Assembly: GCF_036898095.1 (NCBI RefSeq)
Contig: NC_090728.1
Coordinates: 94,769,281-94,833,280 of the forward strand
Source: Palaemon carinicauda
Lineage: Eukaryota > Arthropoda > Malacostraca > Decapoda > Palaemonidae
DNA length: 64,000 nt
Direction: 5' to 3'
This document shows, piece by piece, positions 11,533 through 22,790 of this stretch (position 1 is its first letter; each line of letters begins with the position of its first letter). A program made the translations under genes and the position numbers. The notes below the pieces were generated by a model that saw only the letters and a program-made list of their open reading frames with translations, searched no databases and was not told where the DNA came from.

Positions 11533-12697
11533 TGTCGGGAATTTTTCTCCGACTTATTTAAAACTGTAATGATTCTAGGCCCGATGGAGTGGGCCGATGG
11601 TAAGACCTTGAGGAGGTTCGCTTTCTAAAACAATTCAGGAGGGTTTCAATAAAATATGTTCACAAATTCTGGTTTATTACAAAAATAATCATTTAAAAAC
11701 ACAATAACAAATCACGCTAATACAATCTGAAGGACATCACGGGCGGTTAAGCCAATGTGTTCTTAGAAACATCACGCAAAATGAAAGGTAGGTCTTCAAC
11801 CTTACTGCACATGCAGTTACTCGACATTGACAAGAAATTAAATTGACTAAATCAAATACAGGCTCTCATGGCCTTACAACACGGTAACCCTTAGGATGTT
11901 TGCAACATGTGCTTGGAAAACTCTAAGTCCACGGTTGAACTAAACAAGGCGAAATTACAACATTACAATAATGACTCTATGGTAAATGACATACCGGTGC
12001 CTGCAGACATCATCTGAGGCATAAATCAAATCCCTAATCCCAGAGATGACAAATTTACAGACAGATAAAAATGTACATAACTCACACTGACAAAGGAACC
12101 GACCTGGTATCGTGGTAGATAGGAGCCAGAGGCAGAGAGACACACTACAACTTCATAGACGGTACTTACGTCGTTCGGGGCTAAGGCAGGAATGTCGAGC
12201 ATCGCTCAGCATAGCTCAAAGGAAAACTACTGTCTCCCGCGCTAATTAAAGGGTCCTTGTAAAATGCGCGGGAACTCTCACTTTATTTAATCAACAAAGG
12301 GTTTAATTGAGTTTCTTTATAGAATACAAGATAGAAAAACAGTTAAAGTCTTACGTTAGATCAAAGGATAAACTCATTACTTCGGCTGAAGGCCGTAATT
12401 TGCCAGAATCTAACAAACTAGCGAGTCCTTGGCTCTAAACATATACATCGATAATTTTGCCTGCATGAATGAATACAATATCATTTTCGTAAATTGTAAA
12501 TAAAAAAGACTTTGTTTCTCTGACACTCACTCCTTCCCCGAAAAGTGGTAGAAATTTACGCCTCAATACTGTCACGTATTGGACAGCGCTCATTCATAGA
12601 AACACTCGCGAGATCTTCCAGCCTTGCCCCAATTTAACGCAACGTTTGTAAAGTTAAATGGCCGGGATTTCGAATGATCAGTTCAAAATTCCCGACA
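11533..12697. mobile_element. Possible solo LTR or similar element with 9-bp inverted ends
   Basis: The block starts TGTCGGGAA and ends TTCCCGACA, a perfect 9-bp inverted repeat with the TG...CA form of retroviral-type LTR ends. Its length is 1165 bp. It has no coding frame; a polyadenylation-like AATAAA lies near 11650. Flanking 5-mers (acttc and tactc) do not match, so no target duplication supports the call. Alternatives are a chance pair of ends or a DNA transposon remnant. Confidence 0.35.
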
Positions 12698-13042
12698 TAC
12701 TCCACACCCGAAATAAAGGGGCGTTGAAACGTCAGACAATTAGGCAAGACTGAACTCGGGGGCGGGGGGGTAACCACTCCAAGACTCGGTTAGGCTCGTT
12801 GCGTAGCACTCCGCAACAACTCTAACGGAGTACACACACAATATACATCAAGAGAAATAATATTATCCCGGGGCAATCAATTCTTACAGGCATATACACA
12901 TAATGGCAATAATATATAGAAATGTACCCAGACACATATGGCATACATGAATCAATCAATAGATAGGCAATAGGCCTGCAATAATATCTCAATAAGCAAT
13001 AAGCAATAAGCAATATATACATGCAAAATCATAAATCGAATA

Positions 13043-13124
<82 letters not shown>

Positions 13125-13568
13125 CAATCATAAGGCAATCTGCCCTTACTCAATCAATCAATGGAATTACCACTCCCAAACAGCCATACACCTTGGCAAT
13201 TACTCTAGGGGAAGGGGGGGCTGGTTCTGTACATCGCTAGACTTGTATATACGAGAGAGGCCCTCCTATTCCCGTACTCTATACCCGACGCACTTCCAGC
13301 CTCTGTGGATTCAAACTCACCTACACTTACTGCTTTCCACCCTCCCCACCTACCAGAATGAGGGATACTCCCGTTTTCTTTTACTGTTTGCTGCTATGAC
13401 TTATATATCTTCATTCTCAACTAATCGTTTCATTAGTTCTCGCTGCTTCGCAGCAGCCTTTCTCAATGGGAGTGCAGAACGTCCTTGTCCGCCCGACGTC
13501 TTTGATTCTACAGCACTAGCACTCAACATTTCAAGGTTACACCTTTCACTACTCTCACTTACCGTATT
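12698..13568. other. Intergenic, with microsatellites
   Basis: No supported gene. It contains a heptamer repeat (caataag, about 12990-13015) and an (AT)n tract at 13047-13124. A 72-codon minus-strand frame (13401-13619) crosses the edge of the BEL-M LTR; I do not recognise it, and it has a donor-like GTAAGT at 13557-13562. Confidence 0.6.
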
Positions 13569-14497
13569 GGTTGATTGTAGACGTTGAAGTGGAAGCATCT
13601 TGTAAACAGTTAACAACACGGTGCATCTTCACTAATACACTGACATGTTTTGTCTTCTTAGGCCTATCTTCTGAATAATGGCACAAAGTAAGGCATACTG
13701 TTGGTTAGTAAATGGTTGACCAACAGGTAGTCGAACCGACGCCTATGTTACAACGACGTCTCAGATGAAGAGGCTATGCCTACGCCCGCCTTCCACGCTT
13801 CCTGGTTTTTAAGTGCGGCGCTCACACGCTTCTGCCTCCCGGTACTGAGCTGGTTCAAACAGGTCGTGTTCTTCTTCTTCAAATTTCCGTGAGTACGTGG
13901 TTCGCTGAAGGGTGCTTTTTATAAATACAAGGATCATTCTTGAAACTCCAGGGGAAAGTAATTATGAAGAAATCCTACTGTCTGGTTTATAAAAATTAAT
14001 ATACATACAAAAAAATTAAGTGGCATTTAGTGATGTTCAAAAACACAGAAAACAATCCTAGCTAAACAGACTTATAAATAGGTACTGAGATGTAAATAGC
14101 AATAAGCTAAGATCAATGAGTTACGTAAATTAAAGAGTTACATAAATACAAACCAATTGTGGTTAAACATCCAAAGCTTCGAGAGCATTTGGAACAGAAC
14201 GCAACCAAGTGCTGTTTTCTTAAAAATTGTCAACGGTCGGTTGCATCGTCAAGCAATGTACTGTGAGCTCACGAAATGAGAGAAAATCATCTACAGAAGA
14301 ATGAGGTGCTGAAAGGTAAAGCATTACAGGGGAATGATGGACATGTTAGCAGCAATGAATATTTAAGGGTATAATAATGAAGGTTACAAAGGAAACAAAA
14401 GAAAAAAGAGATGTGTAAAACCCAGAAAATAACAAACAAAAAATAAAAAATGGAATAACGGGGTTGACTAAAATAAAGCTTGGAAAGAATTTCCACA
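13569..14497 (-). repeat. BEL-M 3' LTR, truncated
   Basis: On the minus strand it starts TGTGGAAATTCTTTCC at 14497 and matches the first half of the P LTRs (18922-20797 and 25345-27225). Similarity ends at the sequence ctacaatcaacc (13580-13569), so about half of the LTR is missing. Confidence 0.85.
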
Positions 14498-14588
14498 CCC
14501 TGCCAAGTAAGAGCGAGAGAGAAGGGGGAGTCACTAACAAGAGGTGGAGGGTACGGAAGGAAGGGGGCATTCCCCATCCCTTCCAAAT

Positions 14589-15236
14589 TTACAGCACTTT
14601 CTGGAATAAGGCATGGGCTTTATCTGCTGCCGCCCTACGAGGGTGCCCTCGAGAGGACACAGGATCAGGTTTGGGAAAAGGGGCGACATCATCAGAAGAA
14701 TCGTCATTTAGAGGGTCCTCTGAGGGAGGATCTGGTAACTGGGGTGTCGTGAGCGAATCAGGACCACCATGCTCCAGTTCAGCGATATAGGGACCTGCGA
14801 CATTTATCTCCAATGGGATAAGACGGTTAATGGGACGCACATATATTCCAAGAGGGGTGCGCACCTTCACAAATCTAATATGACCATCTTGACCGGGGTA
14901 GGTTTCAAGGATACGGGCCATGGGATAATCTTCCCGATTTACTTCATCCAAAATTAACAAACATAAATCTCCAATTTTAGGAGGCACAGGGTGGATACGA
15001 TTATTTTTTATGTGACGTTCACGAAGGGAATTGACATAATCCTGGGTCCATAGTTTTAAAAACACTTGCAACATGTTCGTGAGTTTCTGATAACTAGCTG
15101 GGAGGCTGTTCCCTTCCCTATATGTGGGGTCATCGAGGTCGGTCATAAAAACCTGAGGAGCAAGTGAGAGGGTTCGACCGTAAAGCAGATGACTCGGAGT
15201 CAAGGTGGTATCAGTAACATCGTTGAAATCCTAGTA
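14589..15236 (-). pseudogene. BEL-M integrase C-terminal region
   Basis: It begins at INDRPLVY, continues through LTPSHLLYGR, and then has the W-x-xDYVNSLRERH block and a GDLCLLILDE / YPMARILETYPG segment. These are characteristic of the C-terminus of BEL/Pao integrases. The tail is acidic and ends FQKVL at 14589. The upstream integrase catalytic core is absent, and the RT joins directly a few codons before INDRPLVY. A stop codon (TAG at about 15233) lies after the VY. It could not integrate DNA alone. Confidence 0.82.
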
Positions 15237-16217
15237 AACTAAAGGTCTATCGTTGATGTGGGAATGACTTATCTCTAATTCAGGGGGTAATTTAACATTC
15301 AAGGTATCATTAACAGTATCCCATTCAAGACCGAGGTAATCATGAATGCCTCTTTCTGTGAAATTGTCATTAAGAGGGGCATTAGTCGTCCATTTGGCTA
15401 ACGGCATGTTAGCCTTTAACATAAGTGCCTCAATGAAGGGCCTCTCACTCAGAATGTCTTTGGGGTCGACATAACAGCTTTGAAAGTTATCAATATCGAA
15501 ACTGGTTTTGAGTGTCGACACCAATCTACTGGGCTGACTGTCCAAATGATGTTGGATAGTTTGGTTAAGCAAGTAGGGGCTCGAGGTGGCGCCAAACAGA
15601 ACGACTTTAAATTGATATGCGATGATCCTTGTCATTTCTGGATCTTCAAAGAAAAGAAAGCGACAGAAGTCTCTCCGTTCTGGGACAATCTCTATGCGAA
15701 GGAATGCCTTGGAAATATCTGCAGTTAAACCAAAGGGCTTCTCGCGGAACATTAAAATCATCGATTGAATCTTTGATGCAAGATTGGGTCCTGTGTACAG
15801 AGAATCGTTCAGAGAAAGTGGATTTGGGTTCGACCTGGATGAAGCGTTGAAGACAATACGTATAGGGGTGGTGGCTGAATTCTTAACTACGGGATGATGC
15901 GGTAAATAATGTACTTTTCCATCAACAGGGGTGCCTAAGGGGACAGGCCCAATAAAGTTTTCTTTAAGATACTCATCCAGAATCTTACGGTAATCAGTAA
16001 ACAATTGGGGGTTCTTTGATTTTTTGACTGACATGAGTTGGGCAAAGGCTCTAGCATAATTTGAAGCGGGACACTTATCACTCTTGAAAGGTAGCTGAAC
16101 AGCATACTTTCCGGATTTGTATTGAGTAGTTCTCTTGAAGAGATCAACTGCTTTCTCTTCAAGATGGCTGAAGGGTTCTTTAGTGATACCAATGGTGTTG
16201 TTTCCAAAGGTTTTCAA
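15237..16217 (-). pseudogene. BEL-M reverse transcriptase
   Basis: This is a BEL/Pao-type RT with HYLPHHPVVK, IRIVFNASSR, LTADISKAFLRIEI (motif A), LFGATSSPYLLNQT (motif B) and FDIDNFQSCY (motif C). Motif C has DN in place of the common DD, as in copy P. The residue before it, usually aromatic, is Asp here and Tyr in P. The frame is joined to the upstream protease region by a frameshift near 16200, where copy P is continuous. The domain ends abruptly after LPPELEISHS. Confidence 0.85.
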
Positions 16218-17067
16218 GAGGCGGGTTTATAGTCATAGGCGAGTCAACATCAATTCGGTTAATGGTAATTGTGACTGCGCTGACATCTCTTGGGTCCACG
16301 TCAGGACGTGACCAATCAGGCAACTCTCCCCATACCACGTAACCGGCGGGAATGCTAAACAGGTTTACACCTTGGATATTATGGGTACGCTTGATAAGCC
16401 TGGGAAGATAATCGGCACCAAGAATGATCTCAATACCGGCAGCACTATCATCGGGACATTGATCCGCGAGCCAAATTCCATTAGCTTCTAGCGTACGGAC
16501 AGTATGGGTGTAACCTGGCGTATTGATGCCTTTACCTACATTGGCACTAACAATAGCCATAATCTTATGTCTCCGTCTGCCAATTTTCATATTAAATTGT
16601 ACTAGATCGGAACTCTTAGGGGGTTCGGTACAATTAAATGAGTTAAGCTGGAACACCATCTGTCCAAGAGGTTTAAGATTTAATGATTCAAGAACATTTG
16701 GGTGCACAAAAGTACGTTGTGCACCACAATCTAGAAAAACTCTTGTGGAGTGTTTAAATTTACCAGAGACTAATTCAGCAGTGAAAGTCGGTAATGCAAC
16801 TGGGGCGAGGTCATTAGGCTCAACACACCTGGTGTTGTTGCGGATACAAGCAATGTGATTGAGGTTTACCGCAGGGATATTGATACTGGGAGGGATAAGG
16901 GGTTGCATGTTAGGGGGGTTATTAATAGGAGGTCTAATGGGTTGCATGTTAGGGGGGTTATTAATGGGAGGTCTACGGGGTTGGGAGTTAGGGGTGTTGT
17001 TAGCAAACCCACTAATAGGTTGGATGAAGTGGTTGGATACTGCAAAGATATTTGGGCATACAGACAA
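16218..17067 (-). pseudogene. BEL-M gag C-terminus and aspartic protease
   Basis: The frame begins after the zinc knuckles with a Pro/Asn-rich linker containing tandem units of the form PPINNPPNMQPIR. The protease follows, with its active-site-like segment VFLDCGAQRTFVHPN. The usual form is D-S/T-G; both M and P have D-C-G, so this is either a family trait or an old change. A second conserved region, IEIILGADYLPRL, matches the flap/GADY segment of BEL proteases. The frame leads into RT through a one-base shift. Confidence 0.8.
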
Positions 17068-18432
17068 TTTATGAGCCTGCTGACAGTTCAGGCAAGCAAT
17101 GGTTGCATTGCAATTGCTGGCAAAGTGTTGAGTGGAAAAACATTTTCTCGCAACCTTGATATCCTACTTCTTGAATCGGGGAAATGGGGACATTTGGATT
17201 GCACGTGGTCACTATTGCCACAAAAAATACATTTACCTCTAATAGTCCCGTTACTAGGGCCAGCGATAGGCCCCCCATTTGATCGACTAGGAGTCGTTTG
17301 TAGATCCACGGACCGGACAGGCCCGTTATTAACTTTAAGTTTAGGTATATGATTGTTCACATTAGAGGAAGGAGGTCTAGGCTGGTTAAGTGATTTACCG
17401 GAAGAGCGTGAGTTTTCGTAATGGTTGGCTTGCGCGGGTTTATCATGGGTAATAGGTTTGGGGCCGTCGTCAGGGCTGGTCATGAGCTTCATCATTTCCT
17501 TCATGCGAGTATAAACATACAGGGCACTTTTCATTTCGGCCAAGGTTACTTCTTCGTAATTGTAATATCGGTAAACTATACCTAGGTGGAAGGGTCTGAG
17601 CTTACTAGTGAAAACATGCTCTAACATTACCTCTGGTAAAGACGACCCAGTTAGTTGTACATATTCAGTTTCTGTGTTGTCCCATTCCATGAGGAAACGA
17701 CGGAGATCAGTGCTATCATCATTAGGGGAGGATGCTTTATAAAATTTATTTATCAAGAGGTGTTTAGTCAGAACGGGGGAATCATACTCCCGCTTAAGAC
17801 TATCTATCATCTTTCATACAGACCCTCTGTCCACACTTGGTTACCGAGAAGTTTACGCGCCGGTTCCCCAAGGGTACGCTCCAAAATCTTGTATTTTTCT
17901 GTGGGAGAGTACTTGGAGTTTTCATGTACCGTCTGGCGAAACAAACTCCACCAGCCGGCCCAACAATCTCTACGACCATCGAAGGGAGTGGGATCAGGAT
18001 CTGCAGCGACTGAGACGCGCGTGAGACGCATACAAACTGAGGGTTAGCGTTAGGCGCTTGAGGGGGATTTGAAGGGTTGATTTTTCCCTGTGTTACAAGT
18101 TGAAGGTGCATCGTTTCTGCGTCAGTTAACAAACTGACAAGATCGGTATAACTAGACAGGACAGTGGGGTTGTTCCAATGAAGTTTCCACAAAGTTTTAA
18201 AGTCTCTAATTTCCACAAGAACTCTACTTACTTTGTTTTTACAGTGCTCTAAACCCTCAGGGGCTGCAAAGGAAAAATCTATTCAGGAAACAGCTTTCAG
18301 AGTTATGTTTGCCTCTTCGTATATGAATCTGAACTCCTGCATTTGTTCTTCAAGACGAGCATTAAGGTCTAAAGTAGCCAGCATCTCCACAGCCTGCTGT
18401 GGGAGTATAATGTGACTGTCTCTGGCCACCAT
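17068..18432 (-). pseudogene. BEL-M gag
   Basis: The start is taken at the ATG near 18432 in the context AAGATGG, matching copy P. The N-terminal segment is helical (LDLNARLEEQMQEF). The capsid-like part carries DPDPTPFDGRR and WWSLFRQTVHENSKYSPTEK, typical of the DUF1759 region of BEL gags. Three zinc-knuckle-like clusters follow: CIFCGNSDHVQSKC, CTKCFSTQHFASNC and CLNCQQAHKLSVC. Stops and frameshifts occur near 18285, 18020, 17815 and 17150. Confidence 0.8.
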
Positions 18433-18751
18433 CTTGGGAAGACCACGTGTACGGTGGTACAGAAAGTCCACAAAAAAAAAAAAAATTATGCAGAGAAACA
18501 AAGTCAAACTTAAATAACACACGACACGGAGAATGTTACAGACAAACGGTCACCGAGAGGGGTACAAAGGACAAGGATAAAGGTAGCCTACCTATAATGG
18601 GGGAATAGTAAACCAAAGCGTGAAAAAAATTAATGGTTAAGGAGAAAAATGAACAGATCAAAATAGCAGCTCCAAAGCTCACAGTACATACCAAAAACGT
18701 GCAACATATACCGATGATCCGAACAAATAAAATAAAACCTGAGTTCTCCTT

Positions 18752-18921
18752 CACTGTATGTAGGCTATTTACTTTTGGAAACAATAAAATGCTACTGTTC
18801 CATTTTACGTTTCCTTTTCTATGGACCTGCTATCTATATAACATAAAAGTAGGGCGTCTGTGCTATTGATTTACTTTGCTCCTACTTTTGTACAAACTTC
18901 TCCCTTATTCTCATCATTCGG
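18752..18921. other. Spacer between the head-to-head BEL elements
   Basis: 170 bp of sequence unlike either element. No gene is seen. It contains the break point of M (18751) and the 5' flank of P (ending ttcgg). Confidence 0.7.
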
Positions 18922-20797
18922 TGTGGAAATTCTTTCCACGCTTTATTTTAGTCAACCCCGTTATTCCATTTTTTATTTTTTGTTTGTTATTTTCTGGGTT
19001 TTACGCATCTCTTTTTTTCTTTTGTTTCCTTTGTAACCTTCATTATTATACCCTTAAGTATTCATTGCTGCTAACATGTCCATCATTCCCCTGTAATGCT
19101 TTACCTTTCATCACCTCATTACTCTGTAGATGATTTTCTCTCATTTTTGTGAGCTCACAGCACATTGCTCTGACGATGCAACCGACCATCGACTATTTTT
19201 AAGAAAACAGCACTTGGTTGCGTTCTGTTCCAAATGCTCTTGAAGCTTTGGATGTTTAATCACAATTGGTTTGTATTTAAGTAACTCTTTAATTTACGTA
19301 ACTCATTGATCTTAGCTTATTGCTATTTACATCTCAGTACCTATTTATAAGTCTGTTTAACTAGGATTGTTTTCTGTGCTATTGAACATCACTAAATGCC
19401 ACTTAATTTTTTTGTATGGATATTAATTTTTATAAACCAGACAGTAGGATTTCTTTATAATTACTTTCCCCTGGAGTTTCAAGAATGATCCTTGTATTTA
19501 TAAAAAGCACCCTTCAGCGAACCACGTACTCACGGAAATTTGAAGAAGAAGAACTCGACCTGTTTGAACCAGCTCAGCGCCGGGAGGCAGAAGCGTGTGA
19601 GCGCCCTACTTAAAAACCGGGAAGCGTGGAAGGCGGACGTAGGCATAGCCTCTTCATCTGAGACGTCATTGTAACATAGGCGTCGGTTCGACTACCTGTT
19701 GGTCAACCATTTACTAACCAACAGTATGCCTTACTTTGTGCCATTATTCAGAAGATAGGCCTAAGAAGACAAAACACGTCAGTGCAGAAGTGAAGATGCA
19801 CCGTGTTGTTAACAGTTTACAAGATGCTTCCACTTCAACGTCTACAATTAACCCTCAAGAGCGTGAGTACAAATTAACGGGGCTCAACCTTTGCCAAGGA
19901 ACTGTCCCCCACCCTTTTTTTCCTAGCCTTTATTTGACGATGTGCACATTTAGCTAGGAAGTCATGTTCAAACTGTCTGGTTTAATTATTTGTGGCGTGT
20001 CCATTACTATAAGTTGTGTTCCCGTTCCCCTCTATCAGGTTTGAAATTTTTGCCCGAGAAGAATGTGTTCAAAGTAGTGAGTAGAACTTTTGGTATTATT
20101 TCAGTTACCATTTTTACTTTCATTGCTTGATTAGTTATTTAATTATTGATTTACGATTTAATTGATTTGACCATTTTCTTGGTATTTTTCATTTTTCATA
20201 TGCCATGCGGTCTTTATTCAAATTTCAATTAGGTAGTTTTGCTGTTTTTTCCTGTGTCAGTTAGGTGAAAATTGCTGTTGAACTTTATGGAAATAAACGT
20301 CATTTTTAGGTTAAAATTATTAACTGTTTTTAATTTGACCTTTACATTTTGAAATGACTAAATGAGTTACCACATGAGGTGAGATATGACTTAAGGGTAG
20401 GTTTATATTTACGTCAATCTAAAGCTATCGGTGTCAATCCTTTATTTTAATGTCCCACGGTGTTACCTCCCGGTGGTCCTTAGGACATTTTGACTTTTAC
20501 AGTACTGCTCCCCCTAACTCTTTGTGAAACTGTCGTTAACGTAACTGATTCAGTCCAACCACACTTGATTGGGATTTACTGTTCTGCGTCCTGGAGTAGC
20601 GTCTGAACATCAAGGTGATATCGGTGCCGACAGTCCCGGTATAGAATAATCTTTGGACTTAAACGTGTGTAGGGAAAGCAAACCGTCTTCGTTGCGGTTC
20701 TCTAGTTTGTCAAGTGTGAGAGTGTTGGCACTCTATCCTTCAGGCTCGGGTCCGGAAATCAGAAACGGGGAGGCCTTTCCCGGAATTATTTCCCACA
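18922..20797 (+). repeat. BEL-P 5' LTR (1876 bp)
   Basis: It begins TGTGGAAATTCTTTCC and ends TTATTTCCCACA, short imperfect inverted ends of TG...CA form. A small open frame lies inside: an ATG at 19796 starts MHRVVNSLQDASTSTSTINP and runs to a donor-like GTGAGT at 19863. It may be part of a spliced leader or meaningless. Confidence 0.9.
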
Positions 20798-21402
20798 CTT
20801 AAGTAAATAACACTGGTCCTTCGAACCGGATCTGACACCATTGATTTGTGGAATAATTAAATTTTAAACATTATAAATTCATTTGTAGTGTTTTCGCTAC
20901 ATAAACACCACCCATCTAAGTCGTACCTCAAAACCTCACACACTAGCCAATTTGTAGAATGATTAAGCCCAGACTTTGATAGGTAACGAGATGTACAGTG
21001 TTTTAGGACGTAATTTATGGTAACCTTTGACGAATAAAGGCACCTGTGTAACCAAGCGTTATAGCCAGAAAGTTCTACCCTAAAGGAGAACTCAGGTTTT
21101 ATTTTATTTGTTCGGATCATCGGTATATGTTGCACGTTTTTGGTATGTACTGTGAGCTTTGGAGCTGCTATTTTGATCTGTTCGTTTTTTCCTCTTAACC
21201 ATTAATTTGTTTTCACGCTTTGGTTTACTGTTCCCTGTTATAGGTAGGCTACCTTTATCCTTGTCCTTTGTACCCCTCTCGGTGACCGTTTGTCTGTAAC
21301 ATTCTCTGTGCCGTGTGTTATTCAAGATTGACTTTGTTTGTCTGCATAATTTTTTTTTTTTTTGTGGACCTTCCGTACCACCGTACACGTGGTCATCCCA
21401 AG
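20798..21402 (+). other. BEL-P leader with possible primer-binding site
   Basis: No gene. The sequence TGGTCCTTCGAACC (20814-20827) starts with TGG and lies 16 nt after the LTR, where a tRNA primer-binding site belongs. I could not match it to a particular tRNA 3' end. A poly(T) run lies near 21349-21363. Similarity to copy M starts at about 21083. Confidence 0.6.
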
Positions 21403-22790
21403 ATGGCGGCCAAAGACAGTCACATTAAACTCCTACAGCATGGTATGGAGATGCCGGCTATTTAGACCTTAATGCTCGTCTTGAAGAACAAACGCAGGAG
21501 TTCAGATTCATTTACGAAGAGGCAAACATAACTCTGAAAACTGTTTCCTCAATAGATTTTGCCTGTGCAACCCCTGAGAGTTTAGAGAACTGTAAAAACA
21601 AAGTAAGTAGAGTTCTTGCAGAACTTAGAGACTTTAAAACTTTGTGAAAACCTCATTGGAACAACCCCACTGTCCTGTCTAGTTATACCGATCTTGTCAG
21701 TTTGTTAACTGACGCAGAAACAATGCACCTTCAACTTGTAACACAGGGGAAAATCAACCCTTCAAATCCCCCTCAAGCGCCTAACGCTAACTCTCAGTTT
21801 GTATGCGTCTCAGGCACTGCAGATCCTGATCCCACTCCCTTCGATGGTCGTAGAAATTGTTGGGCCGGCTGGTGGAGTTTGTTTCGCCAGACGGTACATG
21901 AAAACTCCAAGTACTCTCCCACAGAAAAATACAAGATTTTGGAGCGTACCCTTGAGGAACCGGCGCGTAAACTTCTCGGTAACCAAGTGTGGACAGAGGG
22001 TCTGTATGAAAGATCGATATATAGTCTTAAGCGAGAGTATGATTCCCCCGTTCCGACTAAACACCTCTTGATAAATAAATTTTATAAAGCATCCTCCCCT
22101 AATGATGATAGCACTGATCTCCGTCGTTTCCTCATGGAATGGGACAACATGAAAACTGAATATGTACAACTAACTGGGTCGTCTTTACCAGCGGTAATGT
22201 TAGAGCATGTTTTCACTAGTAAGCTCAGACCCTTCTACCTAGGTATAGTTTACCAATATTACAATTGCGAGGAAGTAACCTTGGCCGAAATGAAAAGTGC
22301 CCTGTATGCTTATACTCGCATGAAGGAAATGATGAAGCTCATGACCAGCCCTGACGACGGCCCCCAAACCTAATACCCATGATAAACCCGCGCGAGCCAA
22401 CCATTACGAAAACTCACGCTCTTCCGGTAAATCACTTAACCAGCCTAGACCTCCTTCCTCCAACGTGAACAATCATATACCTATACTTAAAGTTAATAAT
22501 GGGCCTGTCCGGTCCATGGATCTGCAAACGACTCCTAGTCGATCAAAGGGGGGGCCTATCGCTGGCCCCAGTAACGGGACTGTTAGAGGTAAATGTATTT
22601 TTTGTGGCAATAGTGACCACGTGCAATCCAAATGTCCCCATTTCCCCGATTCAAGAAGTAGGATATCAAGGTTGAGAGAAATGAATCGTTGCACAAAATG
22701 TTTTTCCACTCAACACTTTGCCAGCAATTGCAATGCAACCATTGCTTGCTTGAACTGTCAGTAGGCTCATAAATTGTCTGTATGCCCAAA
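21403..22790 (+). pseudogene. BEL-P gag
   Basis: The ATG at 21403 has the context AAGATGGCGG and gives MAAKDSHI. One missing base near 21461 (relative to copy M) shifts the frame. Most of the capsid region is open from 21702 to 22373 (DPDPTPFDGRR, WWSLFRQTVHENSKYSPTEK). Another frame break follows at about 22370, then the zinc knuckles CIFCGNSDHVQSKC and CTKCFSTQHFASNC (22600-22730). The third cluster, CLNCQ, is cut by a TAG at 22762-22764 where M reads Gln. Confidence 0.82.

Larger units (their letters stand above)
13569..18751 (-). mobile_element. BEL/Pao LTR retrotransposon copy M (minus strand, 5' truncated)
   Basis: Read on the minus strand this contains part of the leader, gag with zinc knuckles, an aspartic protease, an RT, the C-terminal part of integrase and half of a 3' LTR. 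It has no 5' LTR: similarity to copy P stops at 18751 within the leader. Between the RT and the integrase tail, the RT thumb, RNase H and integrase catalytic core are missing, and copy P has the same junction. Gag and pol carry several stops and frameshifts. It faces copy P head to head, giving a 5.2-kb inverted repeat. Confidence 0.88.
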
